Part shown: piece by piece, positions 24,799 to 33,744 of the stretch
Layout: every line of letters begins with the position of its first letter
Position numbering within the stretch: the first letter of the stretch is position 1
Origin: Athalassotoga sp049965695
GTDB lineage: Bacteria; Thermotogota; Thermotogae; Mesoaciditogales; Mesoaciditogaceae
Reading direction: 5' to 3'
Assembly: GCF_049965695.1 (NCBI RefSeq)
Contig: NZ_JBMFWB010000008.1
Span: 1 to 64,000, forward strand
DNA: 64,000 nucleotides
Notes under the pieces: model-generated
What the model was told of the DNA's origin: nothing
What the model saw: only the letters and a program-made list of their open reading frames with translations
Database searches by the model: none
Position numbers and translations under genes: made by a program

Positions 24799-26583
24799 TT
24801 GAAAAATGGCGCTTTGATTCTCAAGATTGTCGTTGTTTTAGCCATGGTAGTTGTGGGTTTACTTTTAACCTTTTACGTAAATGGTTACTTTGCCGCATGG
24901 TCATCGAATTTAAGGGTTGATAAAGTCAATGTGACCGTTAACGTCGATTCAAACGGAGTTGCCCACATATCCGAAAATGATTATTACACATTTACCAAAC
25001 CTTACCATGGCCTTGCTCCTTACACGCAATTTCCGAATGGCGTTTCAATGAGTAATTTCAAATTATCTGTTCAAGGGGCAACCATCCAAAAAACCGAAGG
25101 AAATTTAAATCAATCCGGCTTCGATCTGCTTGTCTATTTGAACAACGGATATACCATTCCGAAGCCGGGGGGCGATAACGTTGTGATGAACCTTTCTTAC
25201 GATGTTACCGGTGGCTTTCAAAATGGAAGTGATTTTTCTCAATTCTTTTACAAATTCTGGGGTAAAGGCACACCTTCCTGGGTGCCGTTGTTGACGGTTC
25301 ATTACATTTTCCCCTCGAATTTCAACATCGATAAGATCTTCCCTCACCCGCTTGATCTTCAGCACCAGATCGTGATGAACGGAAAGCATGATTTTACCAT
25401 AACATATCACAACATCCCTCCCAACACCTATGCCGAAGCAAGGGTGGTATTTCCACTCACAAACGTTAAATATGCTTCCCCTCTTTCGATGACGCTGAAT
25501 CAAGTTGAAGGGATCGAAAACGCATATTCACACGGCATTTTCTGGCAATGGTTTTGGATAGCGCTGCTGATAGTTCTGATACCTTTAATTCCTTTACTTT
25601 TTAGAAGACTTTTTGGGATCGAACCAAAAGTTGATGTTACGGAATACGAAAGAGAGATTCCATTTGACGATCCTCCCGAACTTGTGAATTCGGTTGTCAA
25701 AAGACTCATATCCGAACCGGATTCGGACGGATTCGCCGCCGCAATTCTTAACCTTGTCGATAAAGGTTATCTCGAGTTTTCGGGTGAAAATGCTTTTAAA
25801 GTGCTTGATGGCAAGAAGCCTTTGAGTGAAAGCGAAAAAATGCTTTTTTACAACGTAATCAAGCCATTTTCGATAGATGGAATTTTCGATCCGCGTGCTA
25901 TCGGAGAATCGATGAAAGGAAATATTCAAAAAGCGCAAAAATTCAACAACGCTTTTGTTGATTGGAAAATGAAAGTCTTGACCGATGCAGAAACCAGAAA
26001 TTACCTGCTTACCTTCGGCAACACGATAACGAAGGTCGTCACTGTTTTTGCCTTGATGATCCTTCCAATCGTACTGGTTCTCTTGAACATTTATGACGGT
26101 CGGGCATATCCCAATCTTTTGATGATTCTGAGTTGGGTAACTTTTGCGGATTGGGTCACCTCCTGGATAATACTCATGCTTCCACGGGACATTTTTGGAA
26201 GATGGACAAAAGATGGCAGAACTTACTATCTGCGATGGAAACATTTTGAAAAATATCTTATGGATTACTCTTTGATAAAGGAAAAACCTCCGGAATCGAT
26301 ACTTATCTGGAAACAATATCTTGTTTACGGAACGAGCCTCGGAATAGCGAAACATGTCATAAAAGCCATAAAAGAGGTTAATCCGCCAGAGATCGTGGAA
26401 TCCGATCCGTTTTTCCCTGCCTTTACAACCATGATCTGGTACGATTCTTTGATAATGTTGCCACAGAGTGCGATGATAAATGCCAACGTTCAGCAGGTTG
26501 GAAACATGGGTAATTTCGGTGGAGGAGGTTTTGGCGGTAATGTTGGCGGTGGTTTTGGCGGCGGTGGAAGAGGAGGCTTTTGA
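24799..26583 (+). CDS. DUF2207 family membrane protein
   Basis: A 594-residue predicted membrane protein of the DUF2207 type, function unknown. It has an N-terminal signal anchor (about 7-28), an extracellular beta-rich domain (about 35-225), a transmembrane segment (about 250-268), a cytoplasmic region that looks like a winged-helix module (about 290-345), two more transmembrane segments (about 410-431 and 438-461) and a glycine-rich tail (about 575-594). The start is TTG 24799 with AAGGAGG upstream. The glycine codons of its tail also provide the ribosome binding site of glf. Confidence 0.8.
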   Translation: MKNGALILKIVVVLAMVVVGLLLTFYVNGYFAAWSSNLRVDKVNVTVNVDSNGVAHISENDYYTFTKPYHGLAPYTQFPNGVSMSNFKLSVQGATIQKTEGNLNQSGFDLLVYLNNGYTIPKPGGDNVVMNLSYDVTGGFQNGSDFSQFFYKFWGKGTPSWVPLLTVHYIFPSNFNIDKIFPHPLDLQHQIVMNGKHDFTITYHNIPPNTYAEARVVFPLTNVKYASPLSMTLNQVEGIENAYSHGIFWQWFWIALLIVLIPLIPLLFRRLFGIEPKVDVTEYEREIPFDDPPELVNSVVKRLISEPDSDGFAAAILNLVDKGYLEFSGENAFKVLDGKKPLSESEKMLFYNVIKPFSIDGIFDPRAIGESMKGNIQKAQKFNNAFVDWKMKVLTDAETRNYLLTFGNTITKVVTVFALMILPIVLVLLNIYDGRAYPNLLMILSWVTFADWVTSWIILMLPRDIFGRWTKDGRTYYLRWKHFEKYLMDYSLIKEKPPESILIWKQYLVYGTSLGIAKHVIKAIKEVNPPEIVESDPFFPAFTTMIWYDSLIMLPQSAMINANVQQVGNMGNFGGGGFGGNVGGGFGGGGRGGF

Positions 26584-27698
26584 TGAAAAATTTTGTGCTC
26601 GTCGTAGGATCCGGTCTTGCCGGCGCAACCTCAGCAAGAATACTTGCAGAAGCGGGATTTCGTGTTTTGATCGTTGAAAAACTCAACCATGTTGCCGGAC
26701 ATGCTTATGATGAATTTAACGAAGATGGAATTTTGATTCATACCTACGGCCCTCACATTTTTCACACAAAAAACAGGCCTGTCTTTGAATTTATGAGCCG
26801 TTTTACGTCGTGGAATTATTACCAGCACAGGGTCTTAAGTTATGTGGACGGTATGTACGTGCCTTTTCCTATAAACAGAGATACGATTTCTCAAATATTC
26901 GGAATAGATCTGTCAATAGAAGAAGTTGATGAATTTCTTAGCACTGAGGTCAAACGTTCGGAGTTCAAAAATCCTCCCGCCAATTTTGAAGATGCGGTTA
27001 TTTCTCAGGTGGGCAGAAGGCTTTACGAGAAATTTTTCATGAATTACACTAAAAAGCAATGGAACAGAATGCCATCTGAACTTTCTTCTGAAATTGCGAA
27101 AAGAATTCCGACGAGATCTAACCGTGATGGTAGATATTTTTCAGATCCCTATCAAGGACTTCCGATTCACGGATACACAAAGATGGTTGAAAAGATGCTT
27201 GATCATCCCGATATATCGATTTTAACGAATTGCGATTATTTTGAAATAAAATCTGAAATGAAGCCTGTTATGACGGTTTACACCGGCAAGTTGGATGAAT
27301 TCTTCGGAAAAATTCACGGAGATCTCGAATACAGATCTCTGAAATTAGATTTCAGGACCTACCGTCAAGAGTACTATCAGCCTGTCTCGGTCGTTAATTA
27401 TCCAAATGACTATGATTGGACACGTATAACGGAGTTTAAACACATGACAGGCCAGAAATCAGACCTTACAACTGTCTGTTACGAATATCCGCTTGACAGC
27501 GGAGAACCGTATTACGTCGTAATGACAGAAGAAAATGCTAACAAAAGCAAACTTTACACGAAAGAAGTCTCGAAAATCGAGAAGTCTGGAGAGTACCTTT
27601 TCATCGGCAGACTTGCAGAATATAGATATTACAACATGGATGAGGTTATCGCAAGAACTTTTAACAAAGTGGAAGAATGGCTAAGGAGGAAAAAATGA
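26583..27698 (+). CDS. glf: UDP-galactopyranose mutase
   Basis: A 371-residue FAD enzyme that converts UDP-galactopyranose to UDP-galactofuranose for cell-surface glycans. The N-terminal dinucleotide motif is VVGSGLAGATSARILAEAG, followed by the family text HAYDEFNEDG and HTYGPHIFHTKN. The NYTKKQWNRMP and RDGRYFSDPYQGLP segments are also diagnostic. ATG 26583 is placed 6 nt after AGGAGG; a TTG at 26580 is in frame. It sits between a DUF2207 protein and an alpha/beta hydrolase with overlapping ends, so all three are one transcript. Confidence 0.95.
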   Translation: MKNFVLVVGSGLAGATSARILAEAGFRVLIVEKLNHVAGHAYDEFNEDGILIHTYGPHIFHTKNRPVFEFMSRFTSWNYYQHRVLSYVDGMYVPFPINRDTISQIFGIDLSIEEVDEFLSTEVKRSEFKNPPANFEDAVISQVGRRLYEKFFMNYTKKQWNRMPSELSSEIAKRIPTRSNRDGRYFSDPYQGLPIHGYTKMVEKMLDHPDISILTNCDYFEIKSEMKPVMTVYTGKLDEFFGKIHGDLEYRSLKLDFRTYRQEYYQPVSVVNYPNDYDWTRITEFKHMTGQKSDLTTVCYEYPLDSGEPYYVVMTEENANKSKLYTKEVSKIEKSGEYLFIGRLAEYRYYNMDEVIARTFNKVEEWLRRKK

Positions 27699-28417
27699 GA
27701 ACTGTAAATTTGAAAAACAAAGGCAAAATATTCACGGTTATAAACAGTACGGGTAAAAATACCCCTGTCGTTGTCATGTTCCACGGCTTTACCGGAAGTC
27801 ATGTGGAAGCGCATTTTATCTTCGCACGGCTTTCTAAGGCTCTTGAAAAGGCCGGCATATCGTCTGTAAGGTTTGACTTCAGAGGTTCCGGAAATAGCGA
27901 TTGGCCTTTCGAAAAGATGACACTTTCTTCTGAGATTTCCGATGCGCTCAAAGTCATTGAGTACACGAGAATGAACTTTGACAACAAACTTGGCGTGCTG
28001 GGCCTTTCAATGGGTGGAACGATCGCGCTTTTGACTGCCGAACGAATTGATCCGGATGCGCTTTGCCTGTGGGCGCCGGCGGCGAAAAATAAAGAAGTGT
28101 TTTCAAAGGGTATTCCATCTGTTCCTAAAGATCTCCGCTTTTTTGACGTCGGTGGAATAAGGGTATCCAAAGAATTCACCAAAGAAGTTTTGACATTCGA
28201 TGCCTTTGACGAGGCAAAGAAATACAAAAAACCCACCCTTATAATTCATGGCACATCGGATCAATCTGTACCTTTTGAACATAGCCAATCACTCGTTAAA
28301 GAATTCAAAAAAGGAACGCTTCTTCCAATTGAAGGATCGGATCATGTTTTCAGTTCTTACGATTGGTCAGAACGCGTTATAGCGGAAACTGTGAAATTTT
28401 TTGAAAGTAATCTGTAA
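27695..28417 (+). CDS. Alpha/beta hydrolase (serine esterase-like)
   Basis: A 240-residue alpha/beta hydrolase. The oxyanion region is FHGFTGS, the nucleophile elbow is GLSMGG (Ser near residue 109), the acid Asp is in HGTSDQSVPF and the His is in GSDHVFSS, so the triad is complete. It resembles the feruloyl/cinnamoyl esterase group. ATG 27695 has AAGGAGG 6 nt upstream and overlaps the glf stop as ATGA; an ATG at 27677 lacks a site. A strong terminator follows. Confidence 0.85.
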   Translation: MRTVNLKNKGKIFTVINSTGKNTPVVVMFHGFTGSHVEAHFIFARLSKALEKAGISSVRFDFRGSGNSDWPFEKMTLSSEISDALKVIEYTRMNFDNKLGVLGLSMGGTIALLTAERIDPDALCLWAPAAKNKEVFSKGIPSVPKDLRFFDVGGIRVSKEFTKEVLTFDAFDEAKKYKKPTLIIHGTSDQSVPFEHSQSLVKEFKKGTLLPIEGSDHVFSSYDWSERVIAETVKFFESNL

Positions 28418-28446
28418 AAAGGCGGAATACTTTCCGCCTTTTTCAG
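28416..28446. terminator. Bidirectional terminator
   Basis: AAAAAGGCGGAA pairs with TTCCGCCTTTTT around a 4-nt loop. It sits between convergent genes (the esterase on plus, the alpha-galactosidase on minus) and has T runs in both directions. Confidence 0.93.
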
Positions 28447-30608
28447 ATACTTATGAAATGCATCAAAGCACTTTGGAAATCTCCATGCCTATATGGAATG
28501 GTTATTCCCTCAAAGGTAAGTTCATCTCCACCGTAAATTTCGTCTGTGCCTTCCAATTTGTAATTTTTATCAGTTGATATGCCTTTAAGCCTCAATCTTT
28601 TGTTTTTCGCGTTTGGCATGCCCAGTATTTTGAAGTGATAAAGTAAAAATTCATCCTTTTTTTCGTCGATAATCATCCATGCGGCTTCGTTTCCATCAAA
28701 AGGACTCAAAAGCCTGTAAAAATTACCGAATTGAATCAATTTTCTCATTTTCTTGTATTCGGAGATGTACGACTTGACCTTCACTTTTTCATCTTCAGAA
28801 ATTTTTGTCAGATCAAGTTCAAAGCCCATGTTCGCACTCATCGCCACATGTGATCTGATCTCTACGGATGTAACCCTTCCAACCTGATGATTTGGGACAT
28901 CGGATACATGACTTCCCATCATTACCTGTGGATAGACATAACTTGTTCCGTACTGAATTTTAAGCCTTTCTATCGCATCGGTATCATCGCTTGTCCATGT
29001 CTGAGGCATGTAATAAAGCATACCCGGATCAAATCTTCCCCCGCCTCCTGCGCAACTTTCAAAAAGCACATTTGGAAAGGACGAAGTTACGACATCCATA
29101 ACCCTGTAAAGGCCAAGAATATACCTATGGGCTGTCTCTCTTTGTCTCTCGGGAGGCAAAGCATCAGATCCTATCTCTGTCATGTTTCTGTTCATGTCCC
29201 ATTTGACGTAACTTACATTTGCACTTCTCAAAAGTTCTGATATCGTCTTTATCATGTAATCACATACGTCCTGCCTCGAGAAATCTAAAACGAGTTGATT
29301 TCTGCTCAAATTTCTTTCTCTGCCATTGACGTGAATGCACCATTCCGGGTGTGCCCTGTAAAGATCGCTATCAGGTGAAACCATCTCGGGCTCGATCCAC
29401 AGACCGAATTTCATTCCGATCTCGTTTATCTTTTTAGCAAGGCCATCAAGACCTTCAGGCAATTTTCTCTTGTCAACGAACCAGTCTCCGAGAGAAGAAT
29501 TATCCGCATCTCTTCTTCCAAACCAGCCGTCATCAAGGACAAAAAGTTCTATGCCAAGCGTTTTTGCCTCTTTTGCGATTGTAAGTAATTTTTCCTCGTT
29601 GAAATTGAAATACGTGGCCTCCCAGTTATTCACGAGTACCGGCCTTTCCGCGTCTCTGTATTTGCCGCGTGCAAGTCTTGTGCCGTAGAGTTTGTGATAT
29701 GTTTGAGACATACCGTTGAAGCCTTCATATGAATAGGTTATAACTGCCTCCGGTGTCTGAAATGTTTCGGATGGTTCCAAAAGCCATGAAAAGTCAAAAG
29801 GATTTATGCCAATGGATGCCCTTGCACTTTCGTATTGACCGACTTCAACCTGAGCAAGGAAATTTCCGCTGTAGACAAGGCTAAATCCGTAAACTTCTCC
29901 TTCCCATTCATCTGTGTTTGGTCTTGCAAGCGCGATAAAAGGATTTTGTTGATGGCTGCTTGCACCTCTTCGACTTTCGATGGATTGAATGCCGGACACA
30001 AGATGCCTTTTTACGATGTTTCTTTCACGTGCCCACGCACCAGAAAGTTGAATCATCACAAAATCATCGTCTTCAAAATCCACATTCGCGCTGGATGCCC
30101 TTAATATCTTTATCTGTTTTGAACTTTCATTTTTGAATCTTACACTTCTTGCGATGGCCTGAAATTTTTCAAACACGGTGTAAGTTAAAGTTACGCCTAA
30201 CCCTCCGATGCCGTCGTGCAAATAAATTTCGATGGTTTGGGCTTCGTCTTCGTCTTCAACGTAAGTTGCGGGTAGACCGTCTAATTTTGGTTTTCCATCG
30301 TAAATTTTATAGCCTGCGTATTTCAAATCCGAGACCGTAGATCCATCTTCAAATTGCACCTGATAGGCAGGACTTCTGAAATCCGTTCCTCCGTAAGCGG
30401 GATATTCCTGAGGAAGAAGTTCAAGGGAAAGATTTGATCCATAAGCCATTTTGTAAAAATTGGCGATATGATCGATATCAAGCGCCCTTATCTTTTTTCC
30501 CCAGTAAGCATGACATAACCTTTCATTTTGATCGACGTACATCGTGTACTGCATGTCTTTCGAAAAAAGGTTAAAGGTTTTTTTGGATTCATCAAAAAAT
30601 ATGGGCAT
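28443..30608 (-). CDS. Alpha-galactosidase, glycoside hydrolase family 36
   Basis: A 721-residue GH36 enzyme of the long bacterial type. It has an N-terminal beta-supersandwich (about 1-320), a central TIM barrel and a C-terminal beta domain. The barrel has FVLDDGWFGRR, the nucleophile Asp471 in YVKWDMNR, and the acid/base Asp541 or 542 in QTWTSDDTDAIER. It would release terminal alpha-galactose from raffinose-type sugars or galactomannan. No signal peptide is present, so it is cytoplasmic. GAGGA upstream favours ATG 30608. It is coupled to msrBA with a 2-nt gap. No sugar transporter is adjacent. Confidence 0.94.
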   Translation of the reverse strand: MPIFFDESKKTFNLFSKDMQYTMYVDQNERLCHAYWGKKIRALDIDHIANFYKMAYGSNLSLELLPQEYPAYGGTDFRSPAYQVQFEDGSTVSDLKYAGYKIYDGKPKLDGLPATYVEDEDEAQTIEIYLHDGIGGLGVTLTYTVFEKFQAIARSVRFKNESSKQIKILRASSANVDFEDDDFVMIQLSGAWARERNIVKRHLVSGIQSIESRRGASSHQQNPFIALARPNTDEWEGEVYGFSLVYSGNFLAQVEVGQYESARASIGINPFDFSWLLEPSETFQTPEAVITYSYEGFNGMSQTYHKLYGTRLARGKYRDAERPVLVNNWEATYFNFNEEKLLTIAKEAKTLGIELFVLDDGWFGRRDADNSSLGDWFVDKRKLPEGLDGLAKKINEIGMKFGLWIEPEMVSPDSDLYRAHPEWCIHVNGRERNLSRNQLVLDFSRQDVCDYMIKTISELLRSANVSYVKWDMNRNMTEIGSDALPPERQRETAHRYILGLYRVMDVVTSSFPNVLFESCAGGGGRFDPGMLYYMPQTWTSDDTDAIERLKIQYGTSYVYPQVMMGSHVSDVPNHQVGRVTSVEIRSHVAMSANMGFELDLTKISEDEKVKVKSYISEYKKMRKLIQFGNFYRLLSPFDGNEAAWMIIDEKKDEFLLYHFKILGMPNAKNKRLRLKGISTDKNYKLEGTDEIYGGDELTFEGITIPYRHGDFQSALMHFISI

Positions 30609-30610
30609 GA

Positions 30611-31507
30611 TCATTCCTCGTTCTTAACCTTAAAAACCTCAGGCGAAAAGACACTTCTTCTGTAATGGCAGTATGGAACTTTGTGGGTCTTTTCGTAATA
30701 ATCCTGATGGTAATCTTCCGCAAGCCAAAAGTCTGAAGCACGTCTTATTTCCGTGGCAACAACTCTTCCCATCTTTTGAAGTTCTTTTTTCACGGATTCG
30801 GCGACTTGCCTTTGAGCATCGTCCGTGTAAAAGATCACGCTTTTGTACTGTTCACCTATATCGGGTCCCTGACCGTCAAACTGGGAAAAATCGTGAATTT
30901 CAAAGAAAAATCTTACAAGAGTTGCATAATCGACTTCTGAAGTATCGTATATTATCTCTGCCGTTTCGAAATGTCCTGTGGTACCTGTACATACCTGCTC
31001 GTAAGTGGGATTTTTCTTTTTTCCACCCATGTATCCCACCCTCGTGTCAAGGACACCCTTGAAAGTTTTGAACATGTACTCTGTTCCCCAAAAACATCCT
31101 GCGGCAAAAAACGCCCTATTCCTTTGGACTTTTTCTCCATCCGGCACAAATTCCATCGACACTGAATTAACACAATGTCTTACATTTTTTGAGGTGTACC
31201 CTTCTCCTTCAAAAACATGGCCAAGATGTGATCCGCAATAGGCACATGTTATTTCCGTTCTTTGACCATCCGCATCCATCTGTCTCTTTACGGCACCGGG
31301 TATTTCTTCGTCAAAACTTGGCCATCCGCATTCAGATTTGAATTTGCTGCTTGATTTATAAAGTGGCAACCCGCATCTTTTACAAACGTAGGTTCCCTTT
31401 TCGTAGAAATCGTTGTATTTACCGGTGAAAGGCTTTTCAGTTCCTTTCTTGATTATCACAAATTCTTCATATGGATCGAGTTTTTTAAGCATGTCTTTTT
31501 TCATCAT
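30611..31507 (-). CDS. msrBA: Bifunctional methionine sulfoxide reductase MsrB-MsrA fusion
   Basis: A 298-residue fusion that repairs both stereoisomers of methionine sulfoxide. The MsrB domain comes first (about 1-122): zinc cysteines Cys42, Cys45, Cys88 and Cys91, catalytic Cys112 in RHCVNSVSMEF. The MsrA domain follows (about 130-290): catalytic Cys138 in AAGCFWGTE, then GYMGGKKKNPTYEQVCTG and the GHFETAEI strand. The order B-A is the reverse of the PilB/MsrAB type. Two start codons (31507 and 31504) follow GGAGGT. No signal peptide is present, so it acts in the cytoplasm. Confidence 0.95.
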   Translation of the reverse strand: MMKKDMLKKLDPYEEFVIIKKGTEKPFTGKYNDFYEKGTYVCKRCGLPLYKSSSKFKSECGWPSFDEEIPGAVKRQMDADGQRTEITCAYCGSHLGHVFEGEGYTSKNVRHCVNSVSMEFVPDGEKVQRNRAFFAAGCFWGTEYMFKTFKGVLDTRVGYMGGKKKNPTYEQVCTGTTGHFETAEIIYDTSEVDYATLVRFFFEIHDFSQFDGQGPDIGEQYKSVIFYTDDAQRQVAESVKKELQKMGRVVATEIRRASDFWLAEDYHQDYYEKTHKVPYCHYRRSVFSPEVFKVKNEE

Positions 31508-31543
31508 AATACCTCCACGTTATATGAACTACATGACAATTAT

Positions 31544-31549
31544 ATTATA
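31544..31549 (-). promoter_or_regulatory. Probable -10 box for msrBA-alpha-galactosidase
   Basis: TATAAT on the minus strand about 37 nt before the msrBA start codon. No convincing -35 is visible at 16-18 bp, so this is a weak call. Confidence 0.45.
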
Positions 31550-31610
31550 CTATACTAAACATATACTGAGCCAACTTTAACCAAATCACCGCTGCGGCAG
31601 GTGCCCTTAA

Positions 31611-31680
31611 TGGCAGGTAGCGTATGGCTCGTAGCACGTAGAAAAAACAGTGATGCGTGATCGGTAACGAGTAAGTAGTC
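31611..31680 (-). repeat. Family B degenerate heptad repeat, locus 4
   Basis: On the minus strand the units are CTACTTA, CTCGTTA, CCGATCA, CGCATCA, then a CTGTTTTTTCTA spacer, then CGTGCTA, CGAGCCA, TACGCTA, CCTGCCA. This is the same block order and spacer as locus 3. The end nearest 31584 reads GCACCTGCCGCAGCGGTGAT, which resembles the end of the family A core, so the two families meet here. Confidence 0.78.
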
Positions 31681-31710
31681 AAAGGCAATCGGAATTTGAA
31701 CTTTGTTTAG

Positions 31711-31716
31711 TATAAT
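31711..31716 (+). promoter_or_regulatory. Probable -10 box of the proline operon
   Basis: TATAAT 18 nt upstream of the proC start codon, ahead of the AAGGAGG site. The -35 region is poor, so the call rests on the -10 and its position. Confidence 0.5.
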
Positions 31717-31733
31717 TAGGAAAGGAGGTTCAA

Positions 31734-32510
31734 ATGAAGATAGGGATAATAGGTGTCGGAAACATAGGAACGATAATTGCAGAGGCACTGATCGACGATC
31801 ACGATCTCGTGCTTGTGAACAGAAGAACGGAGAAATTGAAACGATTTCAAAATAAAGCGCAAATATTTTCAAAAATAGAAGAAATGCCGGATGTGGACAT
31901 TTTGTTTTTTTGCGTAAAGCCTCAGGATGCGATAAGCGCACTCAAAAGGATAAAAGTAAAAAGCGGTATAATCGTAAGCACCGTAACAGGTTTGAAGATA
32001 TCGACGATAAAATCCCATTTAGATGGGAACATCGTCAGGATCATGCCCAACATACCGATATCGATAGGAAAGGGTGTTGTAGGCATAACGTATTCCGAAG
32101 AATTCACCGACGATAAAAAGCAAATCGTCAAATCTTTGCTTTCAAACTTTGGAGTACTTGTGGAAATAGAGGAAAAACACTTCGCAGCCGTGACGGCCTT
32201 AAGCGGAAGCGGTCCTGCCTTTATCTTCGTCATAATAGAGGCGCTTGTCGATGCGGGCATGAAACTTGGCCTTTCTTACGATACATCGATGGAACTCGTC
32301 ATAGAAACGATAAAGGGATCTGCGGAGTTACTTCAAAAAGAAGGAAAACATCCCGGAGAATTTCGCCATCTTGTCACCTCTCCGGGAGGAACGACGATAG
32401 AGGGCATATACTCTTTAGAGCGTGAAGGATTGAGGGGAATACTCATGAAGATGATCTTCGACACCTACAAAAAAGCGCTGGAGTTACAGGATGATTCACA
32501 TGAAAGTTGA
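31734..32510 (+). CDS. proC: Pyrroline-5-carboxylate reductase
   Basis: A 258-residue NAD(P)H enzyme that makes the last step of proline synthesis. The N-terminal Rossmann motif is GIIGVGNIGTII. The C-terminal family signature is HLVTSPGGTTIEGIYSLEREGLRG near residue 210 (seen here as HLVTSPGGTTIEGI and LEREGLRG), and GSGPAFIFVIIEALVDAG precedes it. AAGGAGG precedes the ATG. proA overlaps its end by 20 nt. All three proline genes lie in one operon. Confidence 0.96.
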   Translation: MKIGIIGVGNIGTIIAEALIDDHDLVLVNRRTEKLKRFQNKAQIFSKIEEMPDVDILFFCVKPQDAISALKRIKVKSGIIVSTVTGLKISTIKSHLDGNIVRIMPNIPISIGKGVVGITYSEEFTDDKKQIVKSLLSNFGVLVEIEEKHFAAVTALSGSGPAFIFVIIEALVDAGMKLGLSYDTSMELVIETIKGSAELLQKEGKHPGEFRHLVTSPGGTTIEGIYSLEREGLRGILMKMIFDTYKKALELQDDSHES

Positions 32511-33744
32511 AGAACTCGCAAGAAAGGTCGCGCAGTCAAAAAAATCGATCGGCCTTATGAGCAGTCAAAGGAAAAATGAGGCTTTGAGATCGATCGCCGG
32601 TGCCATAGACAAAAACAGAAAAAATATCCTTGAAGGTAACAGAATAGACGTTGAAGCCTCAAGAAAGAACGGGATGGTTGAGTCCATCATCGATAGGTTA
32701 CTTTTGAACGATAAAAGGATAGGTTCGATGATAGATTCGATAAAGAGAATCGTAGATCTCGATGATCCTGTTGGGAAAATAGAAAATGGATGGACCCTGC
32801 CGAATGGATTGAGAATAACGAAGGTTAAAGTTCCGATAGGTGCCATCGGCATGATCTACGAGGGCAGACCAAATGTCACGGTAGACTCTGCGATACTGTG
32901 TTTAAAAAGCGGCAACACCGTGCTGCTAAAGGGCAGTGCCTCGGCCCAGAACAGCAACGCGGCACTTGTTGATGCGATAAAATCAGGCCTTAAAGCGGCA
33001 GATTTCGATCAAAATGCGGTAGAACTCATCGAGGACACATCGCATAACGCCGTCGAAGAGATGATAAAGATGAGGGCATATCTCGATCTTGTAATTCCGC
33101 GAGGGGGCAAGTCCCTCATAGATTTCGTAGTTCAAAATGCGACCGTTCCAACCCTCGAGACTGGCGCCGGAAATTGTCATATCTTCGTCGATGAATCCGC
33201 GGACTTAAATATGGCGCTGAGAATAATAGAGAATGCCAAAGTTCAAAGGCCCGGTACATGTAATGCCGCAGAGAAGGCCTTAATCCATCAAAAGGTGGCC
33301 GGAATTTTTCTTCCCATGCTCTACGACAAACTCAAAGCGCTAAACGTCGAAATGAGAGGATGCGAGGAATCGCTGAAGATAATTCCATCCATGAAAAGGG
33401 CAACGGATGAAGACTGGCCGACCGAATATCTTGATCTCATACTCGGCATCAAAATCGTCAAAGACATAGACGAGGCGATAGATCACATAACGAAATACGG
33501 CACAAAGCATTCGGAGTCCATAATAACGAACAATTACCAAAATGCCATGAAATTCACATCTGAAATCGATGCGGCGGCAGTCTACGTCAATGCCTCGACG
33601 AGATTTACCGACGGTGGAGAGTTCGGATTTGGCGCCGAGATAGGCATAAGTACCCAAAAACTCCATGCCCGCGGTCCAGTCGGGTTGAACGAGTTAACAT
33701 CTTACAAATACGTAATTCACGGTGAAGGACAGATAAGGTCATGA
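32491..33744 (+). CDS. proA: Glutamate-5-semialdehyde dehydrogenase (gamma-glutamyl phosphate reductase)
   Basis: A 417-residue aldehyde dehydrogenase-fold enzyme, second step of proline synthesis. The family signature VQRPGTCNAAEKALIH holds the catalytic Cys near residue 255, and the start of the fold has PIGAIGMIYEGRPNVTVD. ATG 32491 and ATG 32500 are both plausible; each has a weak GGA-type site. It overlaps proC by 20 nt and proB by 4 nt. Confidence 0.96.
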   Translation: MIHMKVEELARKVAQSKKSIGLMSSQRKNEALRSIAGAIDKNRKNILEGNRIDVEASRKNGMVESIIDRLLLNDKRIGSMIDSIKRIVDLDDPVGKIENGWTLPNGLRITKVKVPIGAIGMIYEGRPNVTVDSAILCLKSGNTVLLKGSASAQNSNAALVDAIKSGLKAADFDQNAVELIEDTSHNAVEEMIKMRAYLDLVIPRGGKSLIDFVVQNATVPTLETGAGNCHIFVDESADLNMALRIIENAKVQRPGTCNAAEKALIHQKVAGIFLPMLYDKLKALNVEMRGCEESLKIIPSMKRATDEDWPTEYLDLILGIKIVKDIDEAIDHITKYGTKHSESIITNNYQNAMKFTSEIDAAAVYVNASTRFTDGGEFGFGAEIGISTQKLHARGPVGLNELTSYKYVIHGEGQIRS

